A stretch of DNA of 64,000 nucleotides from NCBI RefSeq assembly GCF_002904295.1, contig NZ_PPHG01000052.1, positions 1-64,000 on the forward strand, written 5' to 3'. Each line of letters begins with the position of its first letter. Position 1 is the stretch's first letter. The translations under genes and the position numbers were made by a program. The notes under the pieces are model-generated. The model saw only the letters and a program-made list of their open reading frames with translations, searched no databases and was not told the origin of the DNA. Positions 43,818 to 52,606 of this stretch are shown here, in pieces. Origin of the DNA: Amycolatopsis sp. CA-128772. GTDB lineage: Bacteria > Actinomycetota > Actinomycetes > Mycobacteriales > Pseudonocardiaceae.

Positions 43818-43880
43818 GGAACTCGCGTGATCCGGGGCGGGACTCGCGTGATTGGAGGCGGGACTCGCGTGATTGGGGGG
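43818..43880. repeat. Three 21-bp tandem repeats
   Basis: Three contiguous 21-bp units (43818, 43839, 43860) share the core ACTCGCGTGAT, ending in variable G-rich bases. They lie in the gap between convergent genes (43770 and 43896). No spacers separate them, so this is not CRISPR. They could be a dispersed intergenic repeat family of this genus. Confidence 0.85.
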
Positions 43881-43895
43881 GCATCACGGGGTTGG

Positions 43896-45314
43896 TCAGC
43901 GGGCCCAGAGGGTGCCGACGCGGAACTCGTCTCGGGAGATGCGCCAGGCTCGGGACATGACCCGGGGTGGGTCGACCAGGACGACCGCGTCCGCGGCTTC
44001 GAGGGTCAGCGGGGGCGGGGCCGGGGTGGTTGTGGACGTGGGTGAGGTGGGCGAAGAAGGTGAGGTGGGGGTGGAAGAAGAAGGAGCGGTGGGGGGCTGG
44101 GTGGGCGAAGGTGCGGCCGTTCGGTTCGGCGCGAGGGCGCCGGGGACGACCAGGCCCGGCGGGGGCGTGACCGTCTGGGTGGCCGCCGTCGTGTTCACCG
44201 CGATCCAGCCGTGGGTGAACGTGCGGGACCAGACGCCGTTCGGCAGGCGGCTCGCCGCGTCCACCGCCTCGCCCAGCTCGCTGTCCTGCAGCGCCGACCA
44301 CTCCGGGTTGCGGTAGTCGTCCGTCGTCGCGCGGGTCCAGCACGTGTGGGGGCCGGCGAGCAGGGCCGCGCTCGCGTAGCCGGCCCGCTCCTCCCGCGCG
44401 TTGTGCGTCCGCGTGACCAGCAGCAGCATCGACTCGCCGAGGGCCGCCTGCGCGCGCAGCTCCTGGAACTCGTTGCCGCGGAAGGTGAGCAGCCCGCCGG
44501 TCCCGCCGTCCTCGCGGAACCCGAAGTTCTCCTCCATCGCGCCCCCGAACCGGGAGTGCGCGGTCCAGCGGCCCGGCACCAGGTGCGTCTCGGACACGTT
44601 GGGCACCAGCAGCTTGTTCGCCTTCGTCAGGGCGTCGCCGGCCTTGGCCAGGAACGCGTCCAGGCCGTCGCGGAGCTTGCGGTCGGTCTCCGCGACGTTC
44701 GGGGTGCCCTGCAGCACCGCGGACGAGTAGTGGCTCAGCGAGTTGAAGTCGTTGTCCGCCAGCACCCCGTCCCAGCCCTCGCGCTTCACCTCCGCGACGA
44801 CGGCGTCGGTCCACGCCTGCTGGTAGTCCGGGTTCCACACCGTCATCTGCCAGTGCTTGGGGTAACCCTGCCACTCGATGCGCCGCCCGTTGACGTCGAG
44901 GGCGAACCAGTCCGGGTGGTGCTCCTGCGCGGCGACGTAGCCGATCCCGCTCGGCAGGTAGACGGCGTCCTGGCCGCCGTCGACCGCGCCGGCGTAGTTG
45001 CGGGTGCTGGACAGGTCCTTGTACACCAGCACCTGGATCCGCGGGTTGAGCTGGTGCAGCCGGCGCATCGCCGCGCCCTGGTCGGCGTTGAGCACGACGA
45101 CCTGGTAGCGGCGGGCCGCCGTCTCGATGTCCTGGGCCGTCGGGGGTTTGCCGATCCCGTACCACCACGCGCACGGGGCGAGGGGCTTCGGCGGTGGCGC
45201 CGAGATCCCCTGCGCCGCGCTCGGGACGCACCCGGACAGGCAGCCGGCCACCAGGACGGCCGCGGCCGTCCAGCGCGCCAGCGGGTGCCGGCGCGTCAGC
45301 GTTGCCTGCGGCAC
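43896..45314 (-). CDS. GHL15-like secreted lipoprotein (putative glycoside hydrolase)
   Basis: The protein has 472 residues. A lipoprotein signal ends in LSGC (around residue 28). The body, residues 45-380, is a TIM-barrel-like domain of the putative glycoside-hydrolase GHL15/GH114-like type: PCAWWYGIGK, RIQVLVYKDLSS, HHPDWFALDVNGRRI, GWDGVLADNDFNS and AMEENFGF, with acidic residues at strand ends. A Pro/Thr/Ser-rich linker and a short conserved tail close it. It may trim the exported polysaccharide. The GTG at 45314 has GGAGAA upstream and overlaps the preceding gene by 19 bp. Confidence 0.78.
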   Translation of the reverse strand: MPQATLTRRHPLARWTAAAVLVAGCLSGCVPSAAQGISAPPPKPLAPCAWWYGIGKPPTAQDIETAARRYQVVVLNADQGAAMRRLHQLNPRIQVLVYKDLSSTRNYAGAVDGGQDAVYLPSGIGYVAAQEHHPDWFALDVNGRRIEWQGYPKHWQMTVWNPDYQQAWTDAVVAEVKREGWDGVLADNDFNSLSHYSSAVLQGTPNVAETDRKLRDGLDAFLAKAGDALTKANKLLVPNVSETHLVPGRWTAHSRFGGAMEENFGFREDGGTGGLLTFRGNEFQELRAQAALGESMLLLVTRTHNAREERAGYASAALLAGPHTCWTRATTDDYRNPEWSALQDSELGEAVDAASRLPNGVWSRTFTHGWIAVNTTAATQTVTPPPGLVVPGALAPNRTAAPSPTQPPTAPSSSTPTSPSSPTSPTSTTTPAPPPLTLEAADAVVLVDPPRVMSRAWRISRDEFRVGTLWAR

Positions 45315-46726
45315 AGCAGTTCTCCCACCGTGAGGATGATGATCTTGACGTCCAGCCACAGCGACCAGTTCGCGATGTAGTAGTTGTCGTAGCGCGCCCG
45401 GTCCGCGATCGAGGTGTCGCCGCGCAGCCCGTGCACCTGGGCCAGGCCGGTCAGCCCGGTCGGCACCCGGTGCCGCGCCCAGTACAGGTCGTGCACGGCG
45501 GAGAACTCGTGCACGAACACCGGCCGTTCCGGGCGCGGGCCGACCAGGGACATGTCGCCGCGCACGACGTTCCACAGCTGCGGCAGCTCGTCCAAAGAGG
45601 ACCGGCGGAGGAACCGGCCGACCGGGCCGACCCGGTGGTCGCCGGCGACCGACCAGCGCGTCTGCGAATCGTCGACGGCGGCCTGCCGCACGCTGCGCAG
45701 CTTGTAGAGCACGAACGTGCCGCCGTCCATCCCGACCCGCACCTGCCGGAAGAACACCGGGAAGCCGCTTTCGACCGCGACCGCGAGCGCGCAGACCGCG
45801 ATGACCGGGGCGAGCACGACGAGCGCGGCCACCGCGAGCGCGGTCTCCACCGCGCGCTTGACCCACCAGCTCGGCCGCCGGGTCGGCGCGCCGCCCAGCC
45901 ACACGAGCGGGTAGCTGCGCAGGCGGTCGACGCCCGGGCCGTCCGGGCAGAGCTCGAACAGGTGCGGCAGCACCAGCGTCACGCACCCGAGCCGGTGGGC
46001 GGTGATGGCGGCGTCGACGATCGCGCCGTCCTGGTCGCCGGCGGGGGCGAGGACCACCGTGCCCGCGCCCAGCCGGGCGATGGCGCCGGTCAGGTCGCCG
46101 TCGATCCGCTCGACCGGCAGGCCCGCGGGCAGCGGGTCCGGGCCGGACGCCGCGACGCCGACCGGGAGCAGGCCGAACTCCGGATGCTCCAGCATGGTCC
46201 GGACCAGCTCGGCGCCGATCCGGCCGGACCCGACCACGACGGCCCGGTCGCAGCGCCGCAGCCGGCGGCGGCCCCACCGGCCGAACGCGAAGACCGCCGG
46301 GCGGACGGCTTCGCTGAGCACGGCGAAGCACAGCACGACCTCCTGCATCCGCGCCGTGTCGTCGCCGTCCAGGCCGGCCAGCAGGCCGGCCCCGGTGACG
46401 AGCGCGAACGCCAGCGCGGTGGCGGTGACCGAGCGCGGGAGGTCCTGCAGCCAGGAGAGCCAGAGGCGGCGGCGGTGGACCCGGCCGGCCACCCGGGCGC
46501 CGGCGAGCGCCACCGCGGTCACCGCCGCGCACGCCGGCCCGGGGCCGGTCCGCAGCACCGCGGTCAGCCACGCCGCGCCGTCGACGGCGGCGAGCAGCAC
46601 GGCCACGGCGTTGATCCGGGCCAGCAGCGGGCGGGTGCGGGCGGCGGCCCGCGGCCGGACGCCCGGCCGGGTGTGCCGCTGCAGCGGCACCGCTTCCGAG
46701 ACGACCGTGTCCCTGAGTTCAGTCAC
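45296..46726 (-). CDS. Undecaprenyl-phosphate sugar phosphotransferase (initiating enzyme)
   Basis: The protein has 476 residues. Four membrane segments open it, then a Rossmann-like CoA-binding-type domain (VVVGSGRIG, about 170-290). The C-terminal phosphoglycosyltransferase domain has a further hydrophobic hairpin and the signatures FVLYKLRS, LRRSSLDELPQLWNV and MSLVGPRP. This enzyme class moves a sugar phosphate onto the lipid carrier and begins repeat-unit synthesis, so it defines this locus as Wzx/Wzy-type. The first sugar is not predictable. Confidence 0.93.
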   Translation of the reverse strand: MTELRDTVVSEAVPLQRHTRPGVRPRAAARTRPLLARINAVAVLLAAVDGAAWLTAVLRTGPGPACAAVTAVALAGARVAGRVHRRRLWLSWLQDLPRSVTATALAFALVTGAGLLAGLDGDDTARMQEVVLCFAVLSEAVRPAVFAFGRWGRRRLRRCDRAVVVGSGRIGAELVRTMLEHPEFGLLPVGVAASGPDPLPAGLPVERIDGDLTGAIARLGAGTVVLAPAGDQDGAIVDAAITAHRLGCVTLVLPHLFELCPDGPGVDRLRSYPLVWLGGAPTRRPSWWVKRAVETALAVAALVVLAPVIAVCALAVAVESGFPVFFRQVRVGMDGGTFVLYKLRSVRQAAVDDSQTRWSVAGDHRVGPVGRFLRRSSLDELPQLWNVVRGDMSLVGPRPERPVFVHEFSAVHDLYWARHRVPTGLTGLAQVHGLRGDTSIADRARYDNYYIANWSLWLDVKIIILTVGELLCRRQR

Positions 46727-47041
46727 CGGTCTCGACCTCTGCTTGACATGAGGATTCCATTCTCGCTTTCTTCACGACTCAGCCATTCGAGGCGACACCG
46801 GCACGATCGAGTGAATTTTCCCGCGGACATCCGGAAACACACTCGATCGGGGCGCCCAGCCGACCCGATCCGGTGATTTCCGGAAACACCAAGTAGTTCT
46901 GAATGGCAGGCATCCTTCCGAGGGACTTCCGGGGCCACTAAAGAAACCACACAACATAGCCGAATAGCTTTCGACGGCCGCACGAAACCCGAATCCGGCC
47001 GGATGACCACACCAGACGAGGACAACCACACGAGGGGAACC
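46727..47041. promoter_or_regulatory. Divergent promoter region with 10-bp inverted repeat
   Basis: This 315-bp, relatively AT-rich spacer separates the initiating transferase from the GT2 gene. It holds a perfect inverted repeat, CGATCGAGTG at 46804-46813 and its complement at 46840-46849, with 26 bp between. The same decamer recurs at 50405-50414 in the next divergent spacer. It is a candidate operator. Confidence 0.55.
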
Positions 47042-47857
47042 GTGGCGCGCGAAGACACCACCCTGGCCACACTGTCCGAACCGGACCTCACGGCGGGCCG
47101 GACCGGCGGACGGGCGCACGTCGTGCTGCCCGCGTTCAACGAAGAAGCATCCCTGCCGCCGCTGCTGCGCCGGCTCGCCGACGTGGCCCGCACCGAGCAG
47201 GTCACCGTCTGGGTCGTCGACGACGGCTCGGCCGACGCCACCGTCGCCGTGGCCGAGGCCGGCTACGGCGGGCTCGACGTCCGCGTCGTGCGGCACCTGG
47301 TGAACCTGGGGCTCGGCCGTGCGGTGCAGTCCGGGCTCCGGGCGGCGCTGGACGACGCGAGCCCCGACGACATCGTCGTCGTGATGGACGCCGACGACAC
47401 GCACGACCCGGCGCTGATCCGGGCGCTGCAGGCGGAGATCACCGCCGGCGCGGACGTCGCCATCTGCTCCCGGTTCGTCCCGGGCGGCGACGACCGGACC
47501 GCCCCGTTCGGGCGGCGGCTGCTGTCCCGCGGCGCGGCCCAGCTGTTCCACCGCGCCCTCGACGTCGACGGCGTCCGCGACTTCACCAGCGGCTACCGCG
47601 CCTACCGGGCGTCGCTGCTGGCGCGCGCGTCGGCCCACTGGGGCGAGCGGCTCATCGAGGAGCAGGGGTTCGCCTGCATGGTGGAGCTGCTGCTCAAGCT
47701 CCGCCACTGCCGCCCGGTGATCACCGAGGTCCCGCTGGCCCTGCGGTACGACCGGAAACAGGGACCCAGCAAGCTGAAGCTGCGGCGGACCGTGGTGCAG
47801 TACGTGAAACTGCTCGCCCGCGACCGGCTCAGCCCGGCGCCCTACCGGAAGCTGTGA
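47042..47857 (+). CDS. GT2-family glycosyltransferase
   Basis: The protein has 271 residues with a GT-A fold: VVLPAFNEE, VWVVDDGSADAT, VVMDADDTHDP (the DxD metal motif) and a ERLIEEQGFACMVELLLKL helix. It resembles dolichol-phosphate-mannose-synthase-like enzymes that charge a polyprenyl carrier, which would suit the GT87-like enzyme at 38289. I chose GTG 47042 because GAGGGG precedes it; ATG 47003 is an in-frame alternative. The stop overlaps the next gene (GTGA). Confidence 0.85.
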   Translation: MAREDTTLATLSEPDLTAGRTGGRAHVVLPAFNEEASLPPLLRRLADVARTEQVTVWVVDDGSADATVAVAEAGYGGLDVRVVRHLVNLGLGRAVQSGLRAALDDASPDDIVVVMDADDTHDPALIRALQAEITAGADVAICSRFVPGGDDRTAPFGRRLLSRGAAQLFHRALDVDGVRDFTSGYRAYRASLLARASAHWGERLIEEQGFACMVELLLKLRHCRPVITEVPLALRYDRKQGPSKLKLRRTVVQYVKLLARDRLSPAPYRKL

Positions 47858-49194
47858 CCCCGGTGACCGACCCTGCCACACCCCCGCACGTCGCCGTGAT
47901 CGGCGGCGGCATCTGCGGCCTCGCCGCCGCCCATCGCCTCGTCCGCCGCGGCACCCGCGTGACCCTGCTGGAAAGCAGCGACCAGCTCGGCGGCCTCGGC
48001 ACGTTCTTCGCCTGCGACGACCGGTGGGTCGAGCGGTTCTACCACTGCATCATGCCCTCCGACGTGAGCCTGCTGGCCCTGCTGGGCGAACTCGGCCTGC
48101 GGGACTCCGTGCGGTGGCGCGACACGACCATGGGCATGGTCGTCGAGGGCCGCCGGCACCCGTTCAACTCCGCCCTCGACCTGCTCCGGTTCTCCGCGCT
48201 GGGGCTGCCCGACCGCGTGCGCTTCGGCGTGGTTTCGCTGCTGCTGCGCCGGTTGGGGCAGGGCCGCGACCTCGACACCCTGCGCACCGAGGACTGGCTG
48301 CGCGGGCTGTACGGCGACGTCGTCTGGGAACGGCTGTTCGCGCCGATGTTCGGCTCGAAGTTCGGCCCGGCCTTCGGGGACGTGCCGGCGCTGTACCTGT
48401 GGCAGCGGCTGGGCCGGGAGCGCAACGTCGCCACCCGCGGCTACCCGGACGGCGGCTACAAGACGATCATCGACGCGCTGCGGGCGTCGATCGAAGGGGC
48501 CGGCGGCACCGTGCGCACGGAAACCCCCGTGCGGCGGCTGCACAGCACGGGCGGACGCTCGGTCCTCACCCTGACCGGCGGCGAGGTGCTGGACGCCGAC
48601 CACGTCGTCTCCACCGTGCCGCTGCCCCTGCTGCGGCGCATCGCCGACGACGCGCTCGCCGCCCGGCTGCCCACGACCGACCTGCCGTACCAGGGCGTGG
48701 TCACCGGCGTGTTCTTCCTGCGGGAGCCGGTCACCGAGCACTACTGGACCCCGGTGCTGCACTCGGGCACGGAGTTCGACGGCGTCGTCGCGATGTCCGC
48801 GCTGGCCGGCAGCGAGGCCTACGGCGGCCGGCACGTCGTGTACGTCATGCACTACACCGACCGCGATTCGCAGCTGTACCTGGACGACGACGCGGCGATC
48901 GCGGCGCGCTGGTCGGCCCAGCTGCGCGGCCTGTACCCCGAGCTCGGGCCGGACGGCATCGAGGACGTGCGGGTGTTCAAGGCGCCGTTCGTGGAACCGG
49001 TGTACCCGCTCGGCTACCTCGCCGCGCGGCCGCCGGTGACCGTGGACGGCACGAACCTGCTGCTGGCCACCACGGCCCACGTCTACCCGGACGTGACGAG
49101 CTGGAACTCGAGCGTGGCGCTCGCGAACGACGTCACCAGCCGGATCCCGGCCGCGTGGGAGGATCAGCCGGCGGTCGCCGAGGCCGCCCGCTGA
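47854..49194 (+). CDS. FAD-dependent oxidoreductase, UGM/amine-oxidase-like
   Basis: The protein has 446 residues. An N-terminal dinucleotide fold VAVIGGGICGLAAAHRL with the ESSDQLGGLG loop binds FAD. The middle has FGSKFGPAFGDVPALYLWQR and YPDGGYKTIIDAL; the C-terminus closes the FAD site near TNLLLATTAHVYPDVTSWN. It belongs to the flavin amine oxidase/protoporphyrinogen oxidase-like group, which includes UDP-galactopyranose mutase relatives. Coupled to a GT2 gene by a GTGA overlap, it may modify a sugar or lipid precursor. The 3' end overlaps the convergent epimerase by 31 bp. Confidence 0.8.
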   Translation: MTPVTDPATPPHVAVIGGGICGLAAAHRLVRRGTRVTLLESSDQLGGLGTFFACDDRWVERFYHCIMPSDVSLLALLGELGLRDSVRWRDTTMGMVVEGRRHPFNSALDLLRFSALGLPDRVRFGVVSLLLRRLGQGRDLDTLRTEDWLRGLYGDVVWERLFAPMFGSKFGPAFGDVPALYLWQRLGRERNVATRGYPDGGYKTIIDALRASIEGAGGTVRTETPVRRLHSTGGRSVLTLTGGEVLDADHVVSTVPLPLLRRIADDALAARLPTTDLPYQGVVTGVFFLREPVTEHYWTPVLHSGTEFDGVVAMSALAGSEAYGGRHVVYVMHYTDRDSQLYLDDDAAIAARWSAQLRGLYPELGPDGIEDVRVFKAPFVEPVYPLGYLAARPPVTVDGTNLLLATTAHVYPDVTSWNSSVALANDVTSRIPAAWEDQPAVAEAAR

Positions 49195-50330
49195 GCGAGC
49201 AGCGGGCCGAGGGCGGCCACGACCCGCGCGGAGGCGGACCCGTCGCCGTACGGTGACGGCAGGTGCCGGAGGCGCTCCCGGTGGCCGGCGACGTCGTCGA
49301 GCCACCGGGCGACCTCGGCGCCGATCCCCGGCCCGGGCAGCACCCGCGTCCCGAACGTGCCGGCGATCTCCGGCCGCTCGGTGCTGCGCCGCACGACGAC
49401 GACCGGTCGCTTGAGGACACTCGCTTCCTCTTGGATGCCACCGGAATCGGAGACGATCACCGCGGCTTCCGCGGCCAGCGCGAGGAACGCCGGGTACGCC
49501 TGGGGTTCCAGCTCGACGAGCCGGTCGAGCAGGGGCCGCAGCCCGGCCTCCTCGACGCTCCTGGCCGTGCGGGGGTGCAGCGGGAACACCACCGGCAGCG
49601 GCAGGCGGCCCAGCTCGCGCAGGATCACGGCCAGCCGTGCGGGGTCGTCGACGTTCTCCGGGCGGTGGATGGTGGCCAGCACGAACCGGTCGCGCGCCAG
49701 GCCACGGGCGGCCAGGACGGAACGCCGGTCCTCGGCGGAGGGCAACGCCGCCTGCAGCGCTTCGACGACGGTGTTGCCGGTGACGGCGATCCGGCCGGCG
49801 GGCACGTTTTCCGCCAGCAGGTTCGCGCGGTTGAGCTCGGTCGGCGCGCAGCAGAGGTCGGCGAGGTGGTCGATCAGCACGCGGTTGTGCTCTTCGGGCA
49901 TCGCCCGGTCGTGGCTGCGCAGCCCGGCTTCCACGTGCACCAGCGGCAGGTCGTGCGCGTTGGCCGCCAGCGCGCCGGCGAGCGCGGACGTCGTGTCGCC
50001 CTGCACGACGACCACCCGGCCGGGGCGGGCCGCCAGCACCTCGTCGACCGCGCTGACCGTCCGGCCGAGCTGGCCCCCGCGGCGGCCGGCCCCCACCCCG
50101 AGTTCGCGGAACCGGTCCGAGGGCGGCAGGTCCGCGCGGATGCGCGCGTAGAGCGAGCGGTCGTAGTGCTGTCCGGTGTAGACGACGGCGCAGTCGTCCC
50201 CGAGCAGCCGCATCAGCGGGGCGAGCTTGATCAGCTCCGGCCGCGTGCCGCAGACCAGGGTGATCCCGCCACCGCCGGCGGGCAGCGTTTCCGGGGCTCT
50301 GTCACGGAAATCCGCGGTGGTCGTCGGCAT
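49164..50330 (-). CDS. wecB: UDP-N-acetylglucosamine 2-epimerase (non-hydrolysing)
   Basis: The protein has 388 residues. It interconverts UDP-GlcNAc and UDP-ManNAc. Signatures seen are LVCGTRPELIKLAPL, VVVQGDTTSALAGAL, HVEAGLRSHDRAMPEEHNRVLIDHLAD, TIHRPENVD and IVSDSGGIQEEA, all typical of the family. A ManNAc-type sugar in the exported polymer is therefore likely. I prefer ATG 50330 (GGAAGG upstream) over ATG 50366. It converges on the oxidoreductase gene and diverges from the lysyl-oxidase-like gene. Confidence 0.93.
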   Translation of the reverse strand: MPTTTADFRDRAPETLPAGGGGITLVCGTRPELIKLAPLMRLLGDDCAVVYTGQHYDRSLYARIRADLPPSDRFRELGVGAGRRGGQLGRTVSAVDEVLAARPGRVVVVQGDTTSALAGALAANAHDLPLVHVEAGLRSHDRAMPEEHNRVLIDHLADLCCAPTELNRANLLAENVPAGRIAVTGNTVVEALQAALPSAEDRRSVLAARGLARDRFVLATIHRPENVDDPARLAVILRELGRLPLPVVFPLHPRTARSVEEAGLRPLLDRLVELEPQAYPAFLALAAEAAVIVSDSGGIQEEASVLKRPVVVVRRSTERPEIAGTFGTRVLPGPGIGAEVARWLDDVAGHRERLRHLPSPYGDGSASARVVAALGPLLAQRAASATAG

Positions 50331-50404
50331 GCGCAGGTCCTTCCGGGGCGGGGAGTTCGCCCGCACGTTACTGACCGGAACCGCCGAACCGGGGGCGACT
50401 CAGT

Positions 50405-50414
50405 CGATCGAGTG
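50405..50414 (+). promoter_or_regulatory. CGATCGAGTG motif in divergent spacer
   Basis: This decamer, in the 163-bp spacer between the epimerase and the lysyl-oxidase-like gene, is identical to both arms of the inverted repeat at 46804-46849. It may be a half-site of a regulator of the polysaccharide locus. Confidence 0.4.
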
Positions 50415-50493
50415 ACATTGCGGTGTCGCCATCGGGGAATTGCGGTGGCCCTAGAATGATCCCCGTCGGAATACCGGACAGGACGGTCCCCTC

Positions 50494-51435
50494 TTGCTCA
50501 AGAAACTCGTGGTATCGGCGGTCGTCGCGCTTTCGGCCGTCGTTTCCGCCTCGGCTCCGCAGGCCGGCGAGGGCCCGGACTACCTGCTCCCCGACCTGCG
50601 CCAGGCGCTGCCGGGGTGCCCCGGCGGCAGCGGCGGGCTGCTGACGACGTGCACGGCCTGGGACGTGTGCCCGGTGATCGATCCGGCCACGCCCAACGGC
50701 CCCTGCGTCGACGCGTCCGTGGCGAAGGCCGTCCGGCTGCGGTTCACCAGCGCGGAGGAGAACGTCGGCGACGGGCCGCTGCTGCTCTTCGGCCGCCGCG
50801 ACAGCACGAAGCAGGACACCATGACCGTCCGCCAGGCGCTGCGCAGCAGCACCGACGGCTCGATCCCGGGCGGCTACCCGGCGGCGCAACGCGCCAGCCA
50901 CGCGTTCACGTACTACGAACCGGCGCCCGCCCACCAGCACTGGCACCTGATGAACTTCGAGCACTTCGCGCTGGTGTCCCCGCAGGGCAAGACCGTGGTC
51001 ACCGACCGCAAGAACGGCTTCTGCCTCGGCGACCGGTTCCAGGTGGCCGACGCCGGCCGGCTCGCCCGCGTGCCCGGCGGCACCGGCCCCGACGCCGACC
51101 TGGCCGCGACCCTGCGCGACAACATGTGCCGCCACCACGAGCCCGGCGCCCTCGACGTGCTCGAAGGGATCTCGGTCGGGTCGGGCGACGACTACAAGTA
51201 CACCGTCGACTTCCAGTGGCTGGACATCACCCGCGTCCCGGCCGGCACCTACGACCTGGTGAACACGGTGAACGCCGACCGCACGCTGCTGGAGACGGAC
51301 TACCGCAACAACTCCTCGGCGGTCGCGGTGTCCATCAGCTGGCCGCACGGCCAGCCCAAGGCGGGCCAGCCGATCCAGACCGCACCGGTCGTGCGGTTCC
51401 TCCGGGGTTGTCCGGGTCAGCCCCGCTGCGCCTGA
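50494..51435 (+). CDS. Secreted lysyl-oxidase-like protein
   Basis: The protein has 313 residues. A TTG start and a short signal peptide (MLKKLVVSAVVALSAVVSASA) open it. The copper motif HQHWHL (H-x-H-x-H) at about residue 150 and a later CRHH are characteristic of the lysyl oxidase family, along with the repeated cysteines. Lysyl oxidases deaminate lysine side chains to aldehydes for cross-linking; bacterial members may be structural or amine-oxidising. The conserved domain ends near residue 285, and the last 25 residues are a duplicated tail (see the repeat downstream). Confidence 0.8.
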   Translation: MLKKLVVSAVVALSAVVSASAPQAGEGPDYLLPDLRQALPGCPGGSGGLLTTCTAWDVCPVIDPATPNGPCVDASVAKAVRLRFTSAEENVGDGPLLLFGRRDSTKQDTMTVRQALRSSTDGSIPGGYPAAQRASHAFTYYEPAPAHQHWHLMNFEHFALVSPQGKTVVTDRKNGFCLGDRFQVADAGRLARVPGGTGPDADLAATLRDNMCRHHEPGALDVLEGISVGSGDDYKYTVDFQWLDITRVPAGTYDLVNTVNADRTLLETDYRNNSSAVAVSISWPHGQPKAGQPIQTAPVVRFLRGCPGQPRCA

Positions 51436-51487
51436 GCCGGCGGCGGGCCAGCCGATCCAAGCAGCGCCGTTCGCGCGGTTCCTTCAC

Positions 51488-51650
51488 GGCTGCCCCGGTC
51501 AGCCCCGCCACCCCGGCCAGGCCAAGCCGAGCCAGCCGACCCGGCCGGCTCCCTCCGCGGCTGCCCCGGTCAGCCCCGCCACCCCGGCCAGGCCAAGCCG
51601 AGCCAGCCGACCCGGCCGGCTCCCTCCGCGGCTGCCCCGGTCAGCCCCGC
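51488..51650. repeat. 71-bp tandem repeat
   Basis: Two identical 71-bp units (51488-51558 and 51559-51629) and a 21-bp partial third copy lie between the lysyl-oxidase-like gene and the convergent MEDS gene, running into the stop of the latter at 51641. A diverged upstream copy (from about 51445) matches the last 70 bp of the lysyl-oxidase-like coding region, so the array probably grew from the gene's 3' end. Confidence 0.88.
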
Positions 51651-52606
51651 GGTACCGGAGCCGGCAGCCGCCCTGCCGCGAGGCGGACCGTGAAGCCGGT
51701 CTCGTCGTGGTGCAGGGTGACCTGGGCACAAACCTGATGCGCGATCCACAGCCCGCGGCCGCCGACCCGGCGGTCGGCGGGGAGCAGACCGGCGAACGGG
51801 TCGTCGGGCCCCTCGCCGGAGTCGTGCACCGCGACGACCACGTGCTCGGCGTCGGCCCAGATGCGCACCCGGACCGGGGGGCGGCCGTGGCGCAGGGCGT
51901 TGTCGACGATCTCGCTGACCGCCAACACCAGGTCGTCGAGTTCGCCTTCGGGCAGGGTGGCCGGGCCGGCGGCCACGACGGCCCGGCGCGCGACCGATGG
52001 CCGGGGGTCGGCCAGCTCCACCCACGGCTCGGTGAGCTCGATCGGGAGCGGCGTCAACGGCCGCTGGACGGTCAGGAACGACAGCGGGTCGATGTACCCG
52101 GTGTTCGTGTGGTGGCCGCCGTCGGGGGTGGCGACGAAGGGGTGGGTGCGGGCGACGTCGTCGAGGACGTGCCGGGGTGTCGTGCGGATGTCGTAGGCGC
52201 AGATGCTGCGCAGCGGGAACTCGTCGTAGGCGTGGTTGACGGCCGCCTCGTAGCGGGCCCACCAGTCCCAGGACGTGTCGATCGCCGCCTGCGGGAGCTC
52301 GCCGAAGATGCGGATGCCGGCGGCGCCGCCGGCGACGAACCCGGCCATCATGTCCCGGTAGGACCGGATGGCCGCCGCGGGCCGCGCGTACAGGTCGCCC
52401 GCGGCCAGGTAGTCCACCCGCGCGGCCGCCGGCAGGGCGCTGCGCACCAGCTCGGCACGCTCCGGCTCCAGGGACACGACGGTCGGCTCGCCGGCCGCGA
52501 GCCCCCGCTCGAGGAAGGGCACCGCGACGGCGAGCAGCTCGGCGTCGGAGGTGTAGTGGACGGCGGCGTGGTCGTACCCGCGGGCGGCCACCCGGCCGGC
52601 GCTCAC
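51641..52606 (-). CDS. MEDS-HATPase anti-sigma regulatory kinase
   Basis: The protein has 321 residues. Residues 1-170 are a MEDS domain (methanogen/methylotroph DcmR sensory), with the opening YDHAAVHYTSDAELLAVAVPFL and ICAYD. Residues 215-315 are a HATPase_c domain of RsbW type: ELDDLVLAVSEIVDNAL (N box), HDSGEGPDDP (G1) and GGRGLWIAHQV (G2). Such proteins bind or phosphorylate STAS antagonists and sequester sigma factors. The GTG start overlaps the upstream STAS-containing gene's stop (GTGA), so the two act together. Confidence 0.88.
   Translation of the reverse strand: MSAGRVAARGYDHAAVHYTSDAELLAVAVPFLERGLAAGEPTVVSLEPERAELVRSALPAAARVDYLAAGDLYARPAAAIRSYRDMMAGFVAGGAAGIRIFGELPQAAIDTSWDWWARYEAAVNHAYDEFPLRSICAYDIRTTPRHVLDDVARTHPFVATPDGGHHTNTGYIDPLSFLTVQRPLTPLPIELTEPWVELADPRPSVARRAVVAAGPATLPEGELDDLVLAVSEIVDNALRHGRPPVRVRIWADAEHVVVAVHDSGEGPDDPFAGLLPADRRVGGRGLWIAHQVCAQVTLHHDETGFTVRLAAGRLPAPVPRG

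Noticed and set aside
43818..43880. Possible CRISPR array
   Set aside because: Units are contiguous with no spacers and only 21 bp; no cas genes in the window.
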